Below are positions 1-10,422 of a DNA stretch of 64,000 nt, one piece after another. Both the position numbers and the translations under genes were made by a program. Source of the stretch: Pseudomonas extremaustralis (GTDB taxonomy: Bacteria; Pseudomonadota; Gammaproteobacteria; Pseudomonadales; Pseudomonadaceae); contig NZ_LT629689.1 in the NCBI RefSeq assembly GCF_900102035.1, positions 3,766,001 through 3,830,000 of the forward strand, written 5' to 3'. The stretch's first letter is position 1; each line of letters starts with the position of its first letter. The notes beneath the pieces are model-generated. The model ran no database searches. It saw only the letters and a list, made by a program, of their open reading frames with translations, and was not told the DNA's origin.

Positions 1-391
1 CGGCCACGACAAACGCCGCGTCGCCCTGCTGGGCCTGAGCTTCAAGGCCGGTACCGATGACCTGCGTGAAAGCCCGCTGGTGGAGCTGGCGGAAATGCTG
101 ATCGGCAAGGGTTACGACCTGAGCATCTACGACAGCAACGTCGAGTACGCCCGTGTGCACGGCGCGAACAAAGACTATATCGAAGGCAAGATCCCCCACG
201 TGTCGTCCCTGCTCAACTCGGACTTCGATGACGTGATCAACAACTCCGACGTGATCATCCTCGGCAACCGCGACGAGAAATTCCGTGCCCTGGCGCAGAA
301 CGCACCGCACGGCAAGCAAGTGATCGACCTGGTGGGCTTCATGTCCAAGGCCACCTGTACGACCGGCCGTACCGAAGGCATTTGCTGGTAA
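1..391 (+). CDS. algD: GDP-mannose 6-dehydrogenase, C-terminal part (window starts inside gene)
   Basis: Only the last ~129 codons are present, read in the frame starting at base 2. The fragment has the C-terminal NAD/UDP-sugar-binding fold of the UDP-glucose/GDP-mannose dehydrogenase family, with the motif LSFKAGTDDLRESP near its start. In the family this domain closes over the nucleotide-sugar substrate; the catalytic cysteine lies upstream, outside the window. The enzyme oxidises GDP-mannose to GDP-mannuronate, the committed step of alginate synthesis in the cytoplasm. The assignment is secured by the downstream genes, which follow the canonical alginate operon order. The stop codon is TAA at 389-391. 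The operon promoter, which is normally upstream of algD, is not visible here. Confidence 0.95.
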   Translation, partial: GHDKRRVALLGLSFKAGTDDLRESPLVELAEMLIGKGYDLSIYDSNVEYARVHGANKDYIEGKIPHVSSLLNSDFDDVINNSDVIILGNRDEKFRALAQNAPHGKQVIDLVGFMSKATCTTGRTEGICW

Positions 392-405
392 CAGCAACGG
401 CAAGT

Positions 406-448
406 TTCGCCCTGCAAGCGTCCTGATCCCCAGCGCTTGCAGGGCGAA
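406..448 (+). other. Perfect 15-bp intercistronic stem-loop between algD and alg8
   Basis: TTCGCCCTGCAAGCG at 406-420 is exactly complementary in reverse to 434-448, with a 13-nt loop. There is no following T-run, so it is not a typical intrinsic terminator. It sits between the algD stop and the alg8 start. By analogy with other intercistronic stems it could protect the algD message from 3' decay or attenuate read-through; that role is inference. Confidence 0.6.
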
Positions 449-465
449 GCCTCCTTCACCTGCGG

Positions 466-1956
466 ATGACGCCTATGTCCAAGTTAAAACACGTACTGCT
501 CCAATCCGCCGGCTGGCTGTTGTTCTTGAGCCTGCTGATGGGACTCGCCCTGCTGTTGCCGGCGAGTACGTTCGACTCCGAGTCGAAGAATTTTATTTTC
601 CTGATTGGCGCCGTCGGTATCTGGCGCTACTCGATGGGTGCGACGCATTTCTTTCGCGGCATGCTGTTCCTGTACGTGGTCTACCCGCACCTGCGCCGCA
701 AAGTGCGCAAGCTGGGCAAGGCCGCGGATCCGTCCCATGTGTTCCTGATGGTCACCAGTTTCCGCATCGATGCGCTGACCACCGCCCAGGTCTACAGCTC
801 GGTGATCCGCGAAGCGATCGAGTGCGGCTTCCCCACCACCGTGGTCTGCTCGCTGGTGGAAATGTCCGATGAGCTGCTGGTGAAAAGCCTGTGGGAACGC
901 ATGAACCCGCCGGACCACGTCAAGCTCGACTTCGTGCGCATCGCCGGCACCGGCAAGCGCGATGGCCTGGCCTTCGGTTTCCGCGCCATCTCGCGCCACC
1001 TGCCGGACGACCGTGCCGTGGTGGCTGTGATCGATGGCGACACCGTGCTCGCCGAAGGCGTGGTGCGCAAAACCGTGCCGTGGTTCCAGTTGTTCGGCAA
1101 TGTCGGCGGCCTGACCACCAACGAATTCTGCGAAGTGCGCGGCGGCTACATCATGAGCGAGTGGCACAAGCTGCGCTTCGCCCAGCGTCACATCAACATG
1201 TGCTCCATGGCCCTGTCCAAGCGCGTGCTGACCATGACCGGGCGCATGTCGGTGTTCCGTGCCAGCGTAGTCACCGACCCCGGCTTTATCGCCGATGTGG
1301 AAAGCGACTCGCTGCAACACTGGCGCCTAGGCCGCTTCAAGTTTTTGACCGGCGATGACAAGTCCAGCTGGTTCAGCCTGATGCGCCTGGGCTACGACAC
1401 CTTCTACGTGCCGGACGCCGCGATCAACACCGTGGAACACCCGCCGGAAAAGAGCTTTATCAAGGCCAGCCGCAAGCTGATGTTCCGCTGGTACGGCAAC
1501 AACCTGCGCCAGAACTCCCGCGCCCTGGGCCTGGGGGTTCGCCGCCTCGGCCTGTTCACCAGCGTGGTGCTGTTCGACCAGCGCGTGTCGATGTGGACCT
1601 CCCTGCTCGGCCTGACCGTAGCGATCATCGCCACCTTCAAGTACGGCGGTGCGTTCATCCTCGCCTACCTGCTGTGGATCGGCATCACCCGCCTGATCCT
1701 GACCCTGCTGTTGTCGTGCTCCGGCCACACGATCGGCCCGGCCTACCCGGTGATTCTCTATTACAACCAGATCATGGGCGCGCTGGTGAAGATCTACGTG
1801 TTCTTCCGCCTCGATCAACAGTCCTGGACTCGCCAGGACACCAAACTGACCCGCGATTTGGCCAGCTTTCAACGTTGGTTCAACACCTGGTCGTCTCGGA
1901 CCATGACCTTCTCCGCCGGCAGCATCTTCGTTGCCGTGTTGCTGATGATGGTCTGA
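466..1956 (+). CDS. alg8: Alginate polymerase, glycosyltransferase subunit Alg8
   Basis: This inner-membrane GT2-type glycosyltransferase polymerises GDP-mannuronate into polymannuronate together with Alg44. Hydrophobic segments lie near residues 13-32 and 43-75 and again in the C-terminal third. Between them is a cytoplasmic catalytic region with an acidic DGD motif at 190-192, a second acidic site in LTGDDKS near 294-300, and the RWYGNN segment that resembles the QxxRW-like product-binding motif. The 496-residue length matches the family (about 494). An in-frame ATG at 475 would give 493 residues and is an equally plausible start, because neither has a strong ribosome-binding site. It lies 75 bp after algD and 36 bp before alg44. 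Confidence 0.95.
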   Translation: MTPMSKLKHVLLQSAGWLLFLSLLMGLALLLPASTFDSESKNFIFLIGAVGIWRYSMGATHFFRGMLFLYVVYPHLRRKVRKLGKAADPSHVFLMVTSFRIDALTTAQVYSSVIREAIECGFPTTVVCSLVEMSDELLVKSLWERMNPPDHVKLDFVRIAGTGKRDGLAFGFRAISRHLPDDRAVVAVIDGDTVLAEGVVRKTVPWFQLFGNVGGLTTNEFCEVRGGYIMSEWHKLRFAQRHINMCSMALSKRVLTMTGRMSVFRASVVTDPGFIADVESDSLQHWRLGRFKFLTGDDKSSWFSLMRLGYDTFYVPDAAINTVEHPPEKSFIKASRKLMFRWYGNNLRQNSRALGLGVRRLGLFTSVVLFDQRVSMWTSLLGLTVAIIATFKYGGAFILAYLLWIGITRLILTLLLSCSGHTIGPAYPVILYYNQIMGALVKIYVFFRLDQQSWTRQDTKLTRDLASFQRWFNTWSSRTMTFSAGSIFVAVLLMMV

Positions 1957-1992
1957 CCCTGCCAAGCCTGAATTAACTAGGAACTACACACC

Positions 1993-3159
1993 ATGAATAG
2001 CCAAGTAAACGCCAACGTTGTCCACGAATCCGAAGCCCAGCGCCAACATGCCCGGGTCAAGATCCCGGCCAAGCTGCGCTTCTTCAACACCGACCGCACC
2101 CAGACCGAAGCGCGGGTCATCGACCTGTCCGCCGGCGGCCTGGCATTCACCGCGACCCAGCCGCTGACCGTGGGCGAAGTGCACAAGGGTCGCCTGCAAT
2201 TCGTCATCGATAACCTCGGCCTGGCCATGGATGTGGAACTGCAGATCCGCTCCTACGACCGCCAGACCGGTCGCACCGGCTGCCAGTTCCAGAACCTCGA
2301 CGCCCAGGACATTTCCACCCTGCGCCACCTGATCACTTCGCACTTGTCCGGCGATATCGTGACCATGGGCGACGTGCTCGCCACCCTGCAACGCGACAAC
2401 TTCACCAAGGCGCGCAAGGTCAAGGACGGCGGCAGCAACATGAGCGCCGCCGGCCGCCTGCGCGCCGTGGTGTTCAGCGCAGGCATCTTCATCGTCGGCC
2501 TGGCGGCGTTCGGTTTTGTCTTCAAATCGGTCTATGGCATGTACTTCGTCACCCACGCCCAGGCCGGCCTGGTGAGCGTGCCCGGCATGAACGTGACCAT
2601 GCCGCGCGACGGCACCGTGCAAAGCCTGCTCAAAGGCGATGCGGTCGCGGCCAAAGGCGCGCCACTGGCCAGTTTCAGCACCAGCATGCTGGATGTACTC
2701 AAGGGCCATCTGGACGAAGAGCAGTTGCAACCGGCCAAGGTCGAAGAACTGTTCGGCAAGCAAATGACCGGCACCCTGACCTCCCCTTGCGATTGCATCG
2801 TGGCCCAGCAACTGGTCGCCGACGGTCAATACGCCAGCAAGGGCGATGTGATCTTCCAACTGGTACCGCGCGGCAGCCTGGCCAATGTGGAAGCACGCTT
2901 CACCTATCGCCAGTTCGCCGACGTTCGCCCGGGCACCCCGGTGAGCTTCCAGGTGGCCGACGAAGAACAGATCCGCACCGGCACCATCGTCAGCAGCACC
3001 AGCCTGAACAGCGCCGACTTGTCTTCCGACATCCGCGTGCAGATCAAGCCGGATGCGCCGCTGGACAGCACCTACGCCGGCCGCCCGGTGGAAGTCACCA
3101 GCGACCGTGGCCCATCGCTGAACTGGCTGATCGATAAAGCCATGGCTGCCGGACTGTAA
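1993..3159 (+). CDS. alg44: Alginate co-polymerase with PilZ c-di-GMP receptor domain, Alg44
   Basis: The N-terminal cytoplasmic PilZ domain shows both c-di-GMP signature elements: RQHAR at residues 17-21 and DLSAGG at 44-49. One transmembrane helix spans about 157-179 and is followed by a periplasmic HlyD/membrane-fusion-like region (about 190-388). In Pseudomonas, Alg44 binds c-di-GMP and activates Alg8, and its periplasmic part is thought to connect to AlgK/AlgE. The length (388) is normal. An AGGAAC-type ribosome-binding site precedes the ATG. The intact PilZ residues suggest polymerisation here still depends on c-di-GMP. Confidence 0.95.
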   Translation: MNSQVNANVVHESEAQRQHARVKIPAKLRFFNTDRTQTEARVIDLSAGGLAFTATQPLTVGEVHKGRLQFVIDNLGLAMDVELQIRSYDRQTGRTGCQFQNLDAQDISTLRHLITSHLSGDIVTMGDVLATLQRDNFTKARKVKDGGSNMSAAGRLRAVVFSAGIFIVGLAAFGFVFKSVYGMYFVTHAQAGLVSVPGMNVTMPRDGTVQSLLKGDAVAAKGAPLASFSTSMLDVLKGHLDEEQLQPAKVEELFGKQMTGTLTSPCDCIVAQQLVADGQYASKGDVIFQLVPRGSLANVEARFTYRQFADVRPGTPVSFQVADEEQIRTGTIVSSTSLNSADLSSDIRVQIKPDAPLDSTYAGRPVEVTSDRGPSLNWLIDKAMAAGL

Positions 3160-3167
3160 GCGAGGAC

Positions 3168-4670
3168 ATGCCTGTGACGCATCTTTCAAAAACGCCGCAG
3201 TCCCTGTGGGAGCGGGCTTGCTCGCGATGGGATCAGCGCGGTTTGCCTGACGGACCGAGTCGCCTGTATCGGGAGCAAGCCCCCTCCCACAGGGGTCCGG
3301 TGGCGTTGCTGGCGATTGCGGTGAGCCTTGCCGGTTGTGCCGGTTTGCCCGACCAGCGCCTGGCCAACGAAGCCCTCAAGCGTGGCGATACCGTCACCGC
3401 GCAGCAGAATTACCAACAACTGGCAGACCTGGGTTACAGCGAGGCCCAGGTCGGCCTGGCGGATATCCAGGTCGGCACCCGCGATCCGGCGCAGATCAAA
3501 CAGGCCGAGGCCACCTACCGGGCCGCAGCGGATACCTCGCCGCGCGCCCAGGCCCGCCTCGGGCGCCTGCTGGTGGCCAAACCCGGCGCCACCGAAGCCG
3601 AACACCATGAAGCCGAAGGCCTGCTGAAAAAAGCCTTTGCCAATGGCGAAGGCAACACCCTGATCCCGCTGGCGATGCTGTACCTGCAATACCCCCACAG
3701 CTTCCCCAACGTGAACGCCCAGCAGCAGATCAATAAATGGCAGGCCGCCGGTTACCCGGAAGCCGGTCTGGCCCAGGTGCTGCTGTATCGCACCCAGGAC
3801 ACCTACGACCAGCATCTGGATGACGTCGAACGCATCTGCAAGGCCGCGCTGAACAGCACCGACATCTGCTACGTCGAGCTGGCCACGGTCTATCAGAAAA
3901 AAGCCCAGCCAGAAAAGCAGGCCGAGTTGCTCAAGCAAATGGAAGCCGGTTACAGCCGTGGCACGGTCACGGCGCAGCGCGTCGACAGCGTCGCCCGTGT
4001 ACTCGGCGATGCCACCCTCGGCACGCCGGACGAAAAAACCGCCCAGGCGCTGCTGGAAAAAATCGCCCCCGGCTACCCCGCGTCCTGGGTCAGCCTGGCG
4101 CAATTGCTCTACGACTTCCCGGAGCTGGGCGACGTCGACCAGATGATGAAGTACCTGGACAACGGCCGCGCCGCCGACCAACCGCGCGCCGAGCTGTTGC
4201 TGGGCAAGCTCTACTACGAAGGCAAGTGGGTGCCGGCGGACGCGAAGGCGGCCCAAGCGCATTTCGAAAAAGCCGTGGGCAAGGAAGTGGCCGCCGATTA
4301 CTACCTCGGTCAGATCTACCGCCGTGGCTACTTGGGCAAGGTGTATCCGCAAAAAGCCCTGGATCACCTGCTGACCGCTGCGCGCAACGGCCAGAACAGC
4401 GCCGACTTCGCCATCGCCCAATTGTTTTCCCAAGGCAAGGGCACCAAGCCCGATCCATTGAACGCCTATGTCTTCAGCCAATTGGCTAAAGCCCAGGGCA
4501 CACCAGAGGCCATTGACCTGGCCACGCAGCTCGAAGCCCCGCTGACGCCCGCACAACGCGCCGAAGGCCAACGCCTGGTGCAACAGGAACTGGCCGCGCG
4601 CGGCACCCTGGCCCAGAGCACGCAGCAACTGCACGCCCTGCAAGAAGAAGACGGCGAGGAATCCCTATGA
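3168..4670 (+). CDS. algK: Alginate outer-membrane TPR/Sel1 lipoprotein AlgK (REP-bearing N terminus)
   Basis: AlgK is an outer-membrane lipoprotein built of Sel1/TPR-like repeats that helps AlgE insert and links the export complex together. Helical repeats rich in A/L/Y/G run from about residue 65 to 480. The lipobox LAGC places the acylated cysteine at residue 57, unusually far in. Residues 12-43 are encoded by a 96-bp REP palindrome, so the predicted n-region of the signal peptide is about 45 residues long instead of the usual short one. Total length is 500 against about 475 in relatives. An in-frame GTG at 3300 behind AGGGG would give only 12 residues before the cysteine with no positive charge, so it is an unlikely functional start. 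The stop overlaps the algE start. Confidence 0.93.
   Translation: MPVTHLSKTPQSLWERACSRWDQRGLPDGPSRLYREQAPSHRGPVALLAIAVSLAGCAGLPDQRLANEALKRGDTVTAQQNYQQLADLGYSEAQVGLADIQVGTRDPAQIKQAEATYRAAADTSPRAQARLGRLLVAKPGATEAEHHEAEGLLKKAFANGEGNTLIPLAMLYLQYPHSFPNVNAQQQINKWQAAGYPEAGLAQVLLYRTQDTYDQHLDDVERICKAALNSTDICYVELATVYQKKAQPEKQAELLKQMEAGYSRGTVTAQRVDSVARVLGDATLGTPDEKTAQALLEKIAPGYPASWVSLAQLLYDFPELGDVDQMMKYLDNGRAADQPRAELLLGKLYYEGKWVPADAKAAQAHFEKAVGKEVAADYYLGQIYRRGYLGKVYPQKALDHLLTAARNGQNSADFAIAQLFSQGKGTKPDPLNAYVFSQLAKAQGTPEAIDLATQLEAPLTPAQRAEGQRLVQQELAARGTLAQSTQQLHALQEEDGEESL
3201..3296 (+). repeat. REP doublet inside the algK coding sequence
   Basis: The two arms (CCCTGTGGGAGCGGGCTTGC at the left, and GGGAGCAAGCCCCCTCCCAC at the right) form an inverted pair typical of Pseudomonas REP/BIME elements. 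Arm sequences match the intergenic REPs at 10315 and 15661. The element is exactly 96 bp, divisible by three, and has no stop in the algK frame, so the gene remains open. Left and right arms are of slightly different subtypes (TTGCTCGCGA versus GGGAGCAAG). Confidence 0.85.
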
Positions 4671-6154
4671 AGCTCAATCCATTCGTGCAGGCCGGCATCG
4701 GCCTGACCTTCGCCCTGCTGTGGTCGTGCCCGACCCTGGCCGCGCTGACCGAAACCAAGAACTTCGGCCTGGAAGTCAAAGTCACCGGCCAGTCCGAGGA
4801 CGACCGCGACCTGGGCACGCAAAAAGGCGGCGACGTCAACGGCATCGGCCTCGACCTGCGCCCGTGGATCTATGGCGAAAGCGGCAACTGGAGCGCCTAC
4901 GCCATGGGCCAGGCCGTTGCATCGAGCGACATCATCGAGACCGACACCCTGCAGCAGTCTTCGGATGACAGCACCGAGCAGTCCAGCAACAACGACCGCA
5001 AGACCAAGAAAAACTACCTGGCCCTGCGCGAGTTCTGGATCGGCTACAGCGGTTTTACGCCCTACCCCGGCGAGATCCTCAAGCTCGGGCGCCAACGCCT
5101 GCGCAATGACGACGGCCAATGGCGCGACACCAACATCGAGGCGCTGAACTGGACCTTCGACACCACCCTGCTCAAGGCCAACGTCGGCGTCGCCGAACGC
5201 TTCAGCGAATACCGCACCGACCTCAAGGAACTGTCGCCCAAGGACAAGGACCGTCAGCACCTCTATGCCGACGCGTCCTACCAATGGATGCCGGGCCAGT
5301 GGATCGGCCTGCGCGGTCACCACACCCACGACGATGGCAAGCTCGACTACCCCGAACCGGGCGTGGCCACCGACTCGCTGGACAAGCGCGAAAACGGCGA
5401 CCTGACCTGGCTCGGCATCGAGGCCAACAGCGACGCCTACAACTGGCGCAACACCAATACCGTCAACTACTGGGCAAGCCTCACCGGCATGAGCGGCGAC
5501 CGCGACAAGGTCAATGCCTTGAACGCCGACGGCAGCCGCCCGACCAACGCCAAGCGTAGCGATGACGTGAATGGCTGGGCCACCGACCTGGGAATCCGCC
5601 TGCGCCTCGACCCACAGTGGCAAGTGGGCGCGGCGTATGCGCGCGCCAGTGCCGAATACGAACAGAACGGCCTGCAAAGCAACCGTTCGAACTGGACCGG
5701 CACCCAATCCCGCCTGCATCGCTTCGGCGAAGCGTTTCGCGGCGAGATGAACAACATGCAGTCCATGAGCCTGTTCGCTGCCTGGCAATTGCGCGAGGAC
5801 TACGACGCCAGCCTGGTGTACCACAAGTTCTGGCGCGTCGACGGCAACAAGCCGGTGGGCAGCAACGGCATCGACGCGGTGCAGAACACCACCGACGACG
5901 TGACCGGCGCGATCCTGTCCAGCACCTCCCTGCCCCTTGAAGACGGCAAGAAAGACCTGGGCCAGGAGATGGACCTGGTGGTCACCAAGTATTTCAAGAA
6001 AGGCCTGCTGCCGGCCGCGCTGAGCCAGTCGATCGACGAACCGTCGGCCCTGGTGCGCTTGCGTGCCGGCGTGTTCAAACCGGGCGACGCCTATGGCAGC
6101 CAGGTCGACGCGTACATGCATCGCGCGTTTGTCGACGTGATCTGGAAATTCTGA
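4667..6154 (+). CDS. algE: Alginate outer-membrane export porin AlgE
   Basis: This beta-barrel protein exports alginate across the outer membrane. A Sec signal peptide is visible at residues 1-25 (cleavage around PTLA/ALTE). The mature protein is rich in alternating polar/aromatic strands with long charged loops, and it ends in a terminal phenylalanine (VDVIWKF), the usual BAM-recognised C terminus. The 495-residue length agrees with the family (about 490). The start codon overlaps the algK stop (ATGA), suggesting translational coupling of the porin to its lipoprotein partner. Downstream, algG begins 14 bp after its stop. Confidence 0.95.
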   Translation: MKLNPFVQAGIGLTFALLWSCPTLAALTETKNFGLEVKVTGQSEDDRDLGTQKGGDVNGIGLDLRPWIYGESGNWSAYAMGQAVASSDIIETDTLQQSSDDSTEQSSNNDRKTKKNYLALREFWIGYSGFTPYPGEILKLGRQRLRNDDGQWRDTNIEALNWTFDTTLLKANVGVAERFSEYRTDLKELSPKDKDRQHLYADASYQWMPGQWIGLRGHHTHDDGKLDYPEPGVATDSLDKRENGDLTWLGIEANSDAYNWRNTNTVNYWASLTGMSGDRDKVNALNADGSRPTNAKRSDDVNGWATDLGIRLRLDPQWQVGAAYARASAEYEQNGLQSNRSNWTGTQSRLHRFGEAFRGEMNNMQSMSLFAAWQLREDYDASLVYHKFWRVDGNKPVGSNGIDAVQNTTDDVTGAILSSTSLPLEDGKKDLGQEMDLVVTKYFKKGLLPAALSQSIDEPSALVRLRAGVFKPGDAYGSQVDAYMHRAFVDVIWKF

Positions 6155-6168
6155 TGGGAGCCTGCGCA

Positions 6169-7722
6169 ATGAATGCTCAAAGCCTACTCGTCGCGGCAAT
6201 GCTGGTGGCCAGCGCCACAGCGTTCGCCGATACGGCGGCCAAGGCGCCGACCATCGCCAAGGAACTGCAACAGGCCAAGACCTACACCATTTCCAGCCCG
6301 CCCACCGCGCCGCTGGAAATGCCCAAGCCGGCCCTGCCGGATCTGTCGGGCTACACCGCCGCCGCCATCGAGAAGAAAATCGTGCGCGGCAAACCGGGCA
6401 AAATCAGCATCCGCCGCATGATGCAGGAAGACGCCCTCAAGGACTTCATCGGCGGCGACAACAAGATGGCCGAATGGGTGGTGCGCCAGCACGGTATCCC
6501 CCAGGCGATCTTTGTCGACGACGGCTACATGAACCTCAAGGACCTGCTCGGCAAAGTGCCCAAGCAGTACCTGAGCGAAACCGCGCCGGGGGTATTCCTG
6601 GCCAAATTGCCGATCGTGGTCGGGCGCAAGGGCATCCTGGACATCGACAAAAACACCCAGGAACTGCGGCTGTCCCAGGAAGCCGGGGCGTTCCTGATCA
6701 ACGACGGCCAGTTGTTTGTACGCGATACCAAAGTCACCGGCTGGAACGAGAAGGCCAATGGCCCGGCGCTGTTCAAGTCGCCCAAGGAGTTCCGCCCGTT
6801 CCTGCTGGCCTGGGGCGGCACCGAGACCTACATCTCCAACACCAAGATGGCCAGTTTCGGCTACGCCAACAGCAAGTCGTATGGGGTGAGTATTTCCCAG
6901 TACACGCCGAACATGGCCAAGGTGCTCAAACGTCCTGAGCCGACCGGCTGGATCATCGACTCCGAGTTCTCGGACATGTGGTACGGCTTCTACTGCTACG
7001 AGACCACAAGCTTCGTAATCAAGGGCAACACCTACAAAGACAACATCGTCTACGGCATTGACCCCCACGACCGTTCCCACGGCCTGATCATCGCGGACAA
7101 CACCGTCCATGGCACCAAGAAGAAGCACGGCATCATCATTTCCCGGGAAGTGAACGACAGCTTTATCTTCAACAACCGCAGCTACGACAACAAACTCTCG
7201 GGCCTGGTACTCGACCGTAACAGCGTCAACAACTTCGTGGCCGACAACGAGTTCTACCGCAACCACACCGACGGCATCACCCTCTATGAGAGCGGCGACA
7301 ACCTGCTGTGGGGCAACAAGGTGATTGCCAACCGTCGTCACGGCATCCGGGTGCGCAACAGCGTGAACATCAAGCTGTACGAAAACACCTCGATGGCCAA
7401 CGGCCTGACCGGCCTCTACGGCCACATCAAGGACTTGACCGACACCGACCGCGACATCGCCCTCGACCCGTTCGACACCAAGGTCTCGCTGATCGTGGTC
7501 GGCGGTGAACTGGCGGGCAACGGCAGCGGGCCGCTGTCCATCGACTCGCCGTTGAGCGTCGAGCTGTACCGCGTGTCGATGCTGGCGCCGACCAAATCCA
7601 GCGGCATCAGCTTCTCCGGCGTACTGGGCGATCGTCAGGAAGAAATTCTCGACCTGCTGGTGCGCCAGCGCAAAGCCGTGCTGATCGACCCTGTCGAACG
7701 CCAGACCGAAATGCAGGACTGA
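6169..7722 (+). CDS. algG: Periplasmic poly-mannuronate C5-epimerase AlgG
   Basis: AlgG converts mannuronate to guluronate residues in the nascent polymer in the periplasm. The protein has a signal peptide (MNAQSLLVAAMLVASATAFA) and then a right-handed parallel beta-helix with CASH-type repeats in the C-terminal half. The epimerase signature YGIDPHDRS is present with DPH at residues 298-300, including the catalytic-site histidine. The ATG at 6169 is chosen because GGGAG at 6156-6160 gives correct spacing; an upstream ATG at 6154 overlaps the algE stop and lacks a site. The 517-residue length is slightly shorter than P. aeruginosa AlgG (543). Confidence 0.94.
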   Translation: MNAQSLLVAAMLVASATAFADTAAKAPTIAKELQQAKTYTISSPPTAPLEMPKPALPDLSGYTAAAIEKKIVRGKPGKISIRRMMQEDALKDFIGGDNKMAEWVVRQHGIPQAIFVDDGYMNLKDLLGKVPKQYLSETAPGVFLAKLPIVVGRKGILDIDKNTQELRLSQEAGAFLINDGQLFVRDTKVTGWNEKANGPALFKSPKEFRPFLLAWGGTETYISNTKMASFGYANSKSYGVSISQYTPNMAKVLKRPEPTGWIIDSEFSDMWYGFYCYETTSFVIKGNTYKDNIVYGIDPHDRSHGLIIADNTVHGTKKKHGIIISREVNDSFIFNNRSYDNKLSGLVLDRNSVNNFVADNEFYRNHTDGITLYESGDNLLWGNKVIANRRHGIRVRNSVNIKLYENTSMANGLTGLYGHIKDLTDTDRDIALDPFDTKVSLIVVGGELAGNGSGPLSIDSPLSVELYRVSMLAPTKSSGISFSGVLGDRQEEILDLLVRQRKAVLIDPVERQTEMQD

Positions 7723-7733
7723 GGATGACCCTT

Positions 7734-9182
7734 ATGCACCCACACATGATCAAACTGCTGAGCCTCTCGGGTCTGACCCTCGGCCTGCTCGCGGCCAGCC
7801 AGGGCGTGCGCGCCGACGCCGTCAAAGCGCCGACCTTCACCGCCGAACCGTGCTGCAGCCTGTGCCCGGCCGCCCACGACGCGAAGAACTACACCACGCG
7901 CTACCAACAGAACTTCACCACCCTGGTGCAAGCCCAGGGCGACTGGCTGTTCCGTACCCAGGAAGACCTGCGCACCGAATTCGACACCAGCCCCGCCGGC
8001 TACAAACGCATGCAACAGCTGCACGATGCGTTCAAGGCCAAGGGCGTGGAACTGGTGGTGGTCTACCAGCCGACCCGTGGCCTGGTGAACCGCAACAAGC
8101 TCAACCCCGAAGAGAAAGCCAAGTTCGATTTCGACAAGGCCCTGGGCAACTACAAAGCCATGCTCGGCCGTTTCGCCAAGATGGGCTACGTGGTGCCGGA
8201 CCTGTCGCCATTGACCAACGAGCAGTTGCCGGACGAGTTGCCGGCCCACGATTTCTACTTCCGCGGCGACCAGCACTGGACCCCTTACGGCGCCCAGCGC
8301 ACCGCCAAAATCGTCGGCGCCAAAGTGCGCGCGATGCCTGAGTTCGCCGATATTCCCAAGCGTGAATTCGAAACCAAGCGCTCCGGGCGCATGGGCAAGA
8401 CCGGCACCCTGCACAACATGGCCGGGCAATTGTGCGGCACCAGCTATGCGATCCAGTACATGGACCAGTTCACCACCGAGCCCAAGGGCGAAGCCGGTGA
8501 CGGCGACCTGTTCAGCGATTCGGGCAACCCGCAGATCACCCTGGTCGGCACCAGCCACAGCGGCAAGAACTACAACTTCGCTGGCTTCCTCGAAGAGGAA
8601 ATCGGCGCCGACATCCTCAACGTCGCCTTCCCCGGCGGCGGCCTGGAAGGTTCGATGATCCAGTACCTGGGCAGCGAAGAATTCCAGAAGACGCCGCCGA
8701 AGATCCTCATCTGGGAATTCTCGCCGCTGTACCGTCTCGACCAGGAAACCATCTACCGCCAGATGATGGCGCTGCTGGACAACGGCTGCGAAGGCAAGCC
8801 CGCGCAGATGAGCGCCAGCGCTACCCTGAAACCCGGCAAGAACGAATTGCTGGTCAACAGTTCGAACAAAGACCTGCGCAACGCCAACCATCAAGTCGAT
8901 ATCCGCTTCGCCGACCCGTCGGTGAAAACCTTGCAAGCCACCCTCTGGTACATGAACGGGCGCCACGAGGACCTCAAGATCGATAAACCCGAGACATCCG
9001 ATACAGACGGGCGTTTCGCCTTTGAACTGCGCACCGACGAAGACTGGGCCTCGCAGAACCTGCTGGCCGTGGAAGTACAGGGCCCCGAAGCGGGTGCTGC
9101 CGCGCAGAAAGTCGAAGCGAAAATTTGCACACGCAACGTGTTCCCGGCCGGTGGTCAACAGACCGCTTCGACTGGGCAATGA
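7734..9182 (+). CDS. algX: Alginate O-acetyltransferase and biosynthesis protein AlgX
   Basis: AlgX performs the final periplasmic acetyl transfer to mannuronate. It has an SGNH-hydrolase-like domain followed by a C-terminal carbohydrate-binding module. With the start at 7734 the catalytic residues are D179 and H181 in GDQHWTPYG and S274 in LVGTSHSGK, all intact. A signal peptide ends near VRA/DAVK. A start at 7725 is possible, but GAGG at 7721-7724 abuts it directly, whereas the ATG at 7734 has a normal 9-nt spacing. algL begins 8 bp downstream. Confidence 0.94.
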   Translation: MHPHMIKLLSLSGLTLGLLAASQGVRADAVKAPTFTAEPCCSLCPAAHDAKNYTTRYQQNFTTLVQAQGDWLFRTQEDLRTEFDTSPAGYKRMQQLHDAFKAKGVELVVVYQPTRGLVNRNKLNPEEKAKFDFDKALGNYKAMLGRFAKMGYVVPDLSPLTNEQLPDELPAHDFYFRGDQHWTPYGAQRTAKIVGAKVRAMPEFADIPKREFETKRSGRMGKTGTLHNMAGQLCGTSYAIQYMDQFTTEPKGEAGDGDLFSDSGNPQITLVGTSHSGKNYNFAGFLEEEIGADILNVAFPGGGLEGSMIQYLGSEEFQKTPPKILIWEFSPLYRLDQETIYRQMMALLDNGCEGKPAQMSASATLKPGKNELLVNSSNKDLRNANHQVDIRFADPSVKTLQATLWYMNGRHEDLKIDKPETSDTDGRFAFELRTDEDWASQNLLAVEVQGPEAGAAAQKVEAKICTRNVFPAGGQQTASTGQ

Positions 9183-9190
9183 GGTTACTT

Positions 9191-10300
9191 ATGCAGAAGT
9201 TATGGATTCCATCGTTGCTGGGCCTGGCGATCTTCGCCGGTTCCGTGAATGCCGCCGCACCATTGCGTCCGCCCCAGGGTTATTTCGCCCCGATCGAGGC
9301 GTTCAAGACCGGTGACTTCAAGAATGACTGCGACACCATGCCGACGCCCTATACCGGCGCGCTGCAATTTCGCAGCAAGTACGAAGGTTCGGACAAGGCC
9401 CGCTCCACGCTGAACGTGCAGTCGGAGAAAGCCTTCCGCGACAGCACCGCCGACATCACCAAGCTGGAAAAAGACACCAGCAAGCGCGTGATGCAATTCA
9501 TGCGCGACGGCCGCCCCGAGCAGCTCGAATGCACGCTGAACTGGCTGGTGTCGTGGGCCAAGGCCGATGCGTTGATGTCCAAGGACTTCAACCACACCGG
9601 CAAGTCCATGCGCAAATGGGCGCTGGGCAGCATGGCGTCGGCCTATGTGCGCTTGAAGTTCTCCGACTCGCACCCGCTGGCCAACCATCAGCAGGAATCG
9701 CAATTGATCGAGGCGTGGTTCAACCGGCTGGCCGATCAAGTGGTGAGCGACTGGGACAACCTGCCCCTGGAAAAAACCAACAACCACTCCTACTGGGCCG
9801 CCTGGTCGGTGATGGCGACGTCCATCGCCACCAACCGTCGCGACCTGTTCGACTGGGCGGTGAAGGAATACAAAGTCGGCGCCAACCAGGTCGATGACCA
9901 AGGCTTCCTGCCCAACGAATTGAAGCGCCAGCAACGCGCGCTGTCGTACCACAACTACGCCCTGCCGCCGCTGTCGATGATCGCCAGTTTTGCCCTGGTC
10001 AATGGGGTGGATCTGCGCCAGGAAAACAACGGTGCCCTCAAGCGCCTGGGCGACAAGGTACTGGCCGGGGTCAAGGACCCGCAGATCTTCGAGCAGAAAA
10101 ACGGCAAAGAGCAGGACATGAAGGACCTCAAAGAGGACATGAAATTCGCCTGGCTCGAACCGTTCTGCACCCTCTACACCTGCGCGCCGGATGTGCTCGA
10201 GCGCAAGCATGGGATGCAGCCGTTCAAGACCTTCCGCCTCGGCGGCGACCTGACCAAGGTCTACGACCCGACGCACGAAAAAGGCAACAAAGGCAGCTGA
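9191..10300 (+). CDS. algL: Periplasmic poly(mannuronate) lyase AlgL
   Basis: This PL5-family alginate lyase degrades polymer that leaks into the periplasm. A signal peptide is followed by cleavage at about SVNA/AAP (residue 21). The family signature NNHS is at residues 197-200 and is followed by YW; the family uses the Asn/His pair in beta-elimination. The length is 369, matching the family (about 367). The start is supported by GAGGTT eight bases upstream. The gene is followed by a REP doublet and a G-rich segment before algI, the largest gap inside the operon apart from algF-algA. Confidence 0.95.
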   Translation: MQKLWIPSLLGLAIFAGSVNAAAPLRPPQGYFAPIEAFKTGDFKNDCDTMPTPYTGALQFRSKYEGSDKARSTLNVQSEKAFRDSTADITKLEKDTSKRVMQFMRDGRPEQLECTLNWLVSWAKADALMSKDFNHTGKSMRKWALGSMASAYVRLKFSDSHPLANHQQESQLIEAWFNRLADQVVSDWDNLPLEKTNNHSYWAAWSVMATSIATNRRDLFDWAVKEYKVGANQVDDQGFLPNELKRQQRALSYHNYALPPLSMIASFALVNGVDLRQENNGALKRLGDKVLAGVKDPQIFEQKNGKEQDMKDLKEDMKFAWLEPFCTLYTCAPDVLERKHGMQPFKTFRLGGDLTKVYDPTHEKGNKGS

Positions 10301-10314
10301 CGAAACGCGGTTAG

Positions 10315-10410
10315 AAATGTGGGAGGGGGCTTGCTCCCGATAGCGGTGTGTCAGTTGATGCATCCAGTGACTGATTCACCGCAATCGGGAGCAAGCCCCC
10401 TCCCACATTT
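10315..10410 (+). repeat. REP doublet between algL and algI
   Basis: Inverted arms at 10315-10342 (AAATGTGGGAGGGGGCTTGC then TCCCGAT) and 10384-10410 are near-perfect reverse complements, the usual Pseudomonas REP pair. It is 96 bp, the same size as the copy in algK. An intercistronic REP can stabilise upstream mRNA or reduce read-through; no effect is shown here. Confidence 0.85.
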
Positions 10411-10422
10411 GAGCAATACAAC

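Noticed and set aside
4466..6199. 577-codon - strand frame opposite algE
   Set aside because: Low-complexity V/A/G/H-rich antisense frame; algE has a signal peptide, barrel strands and operon context.
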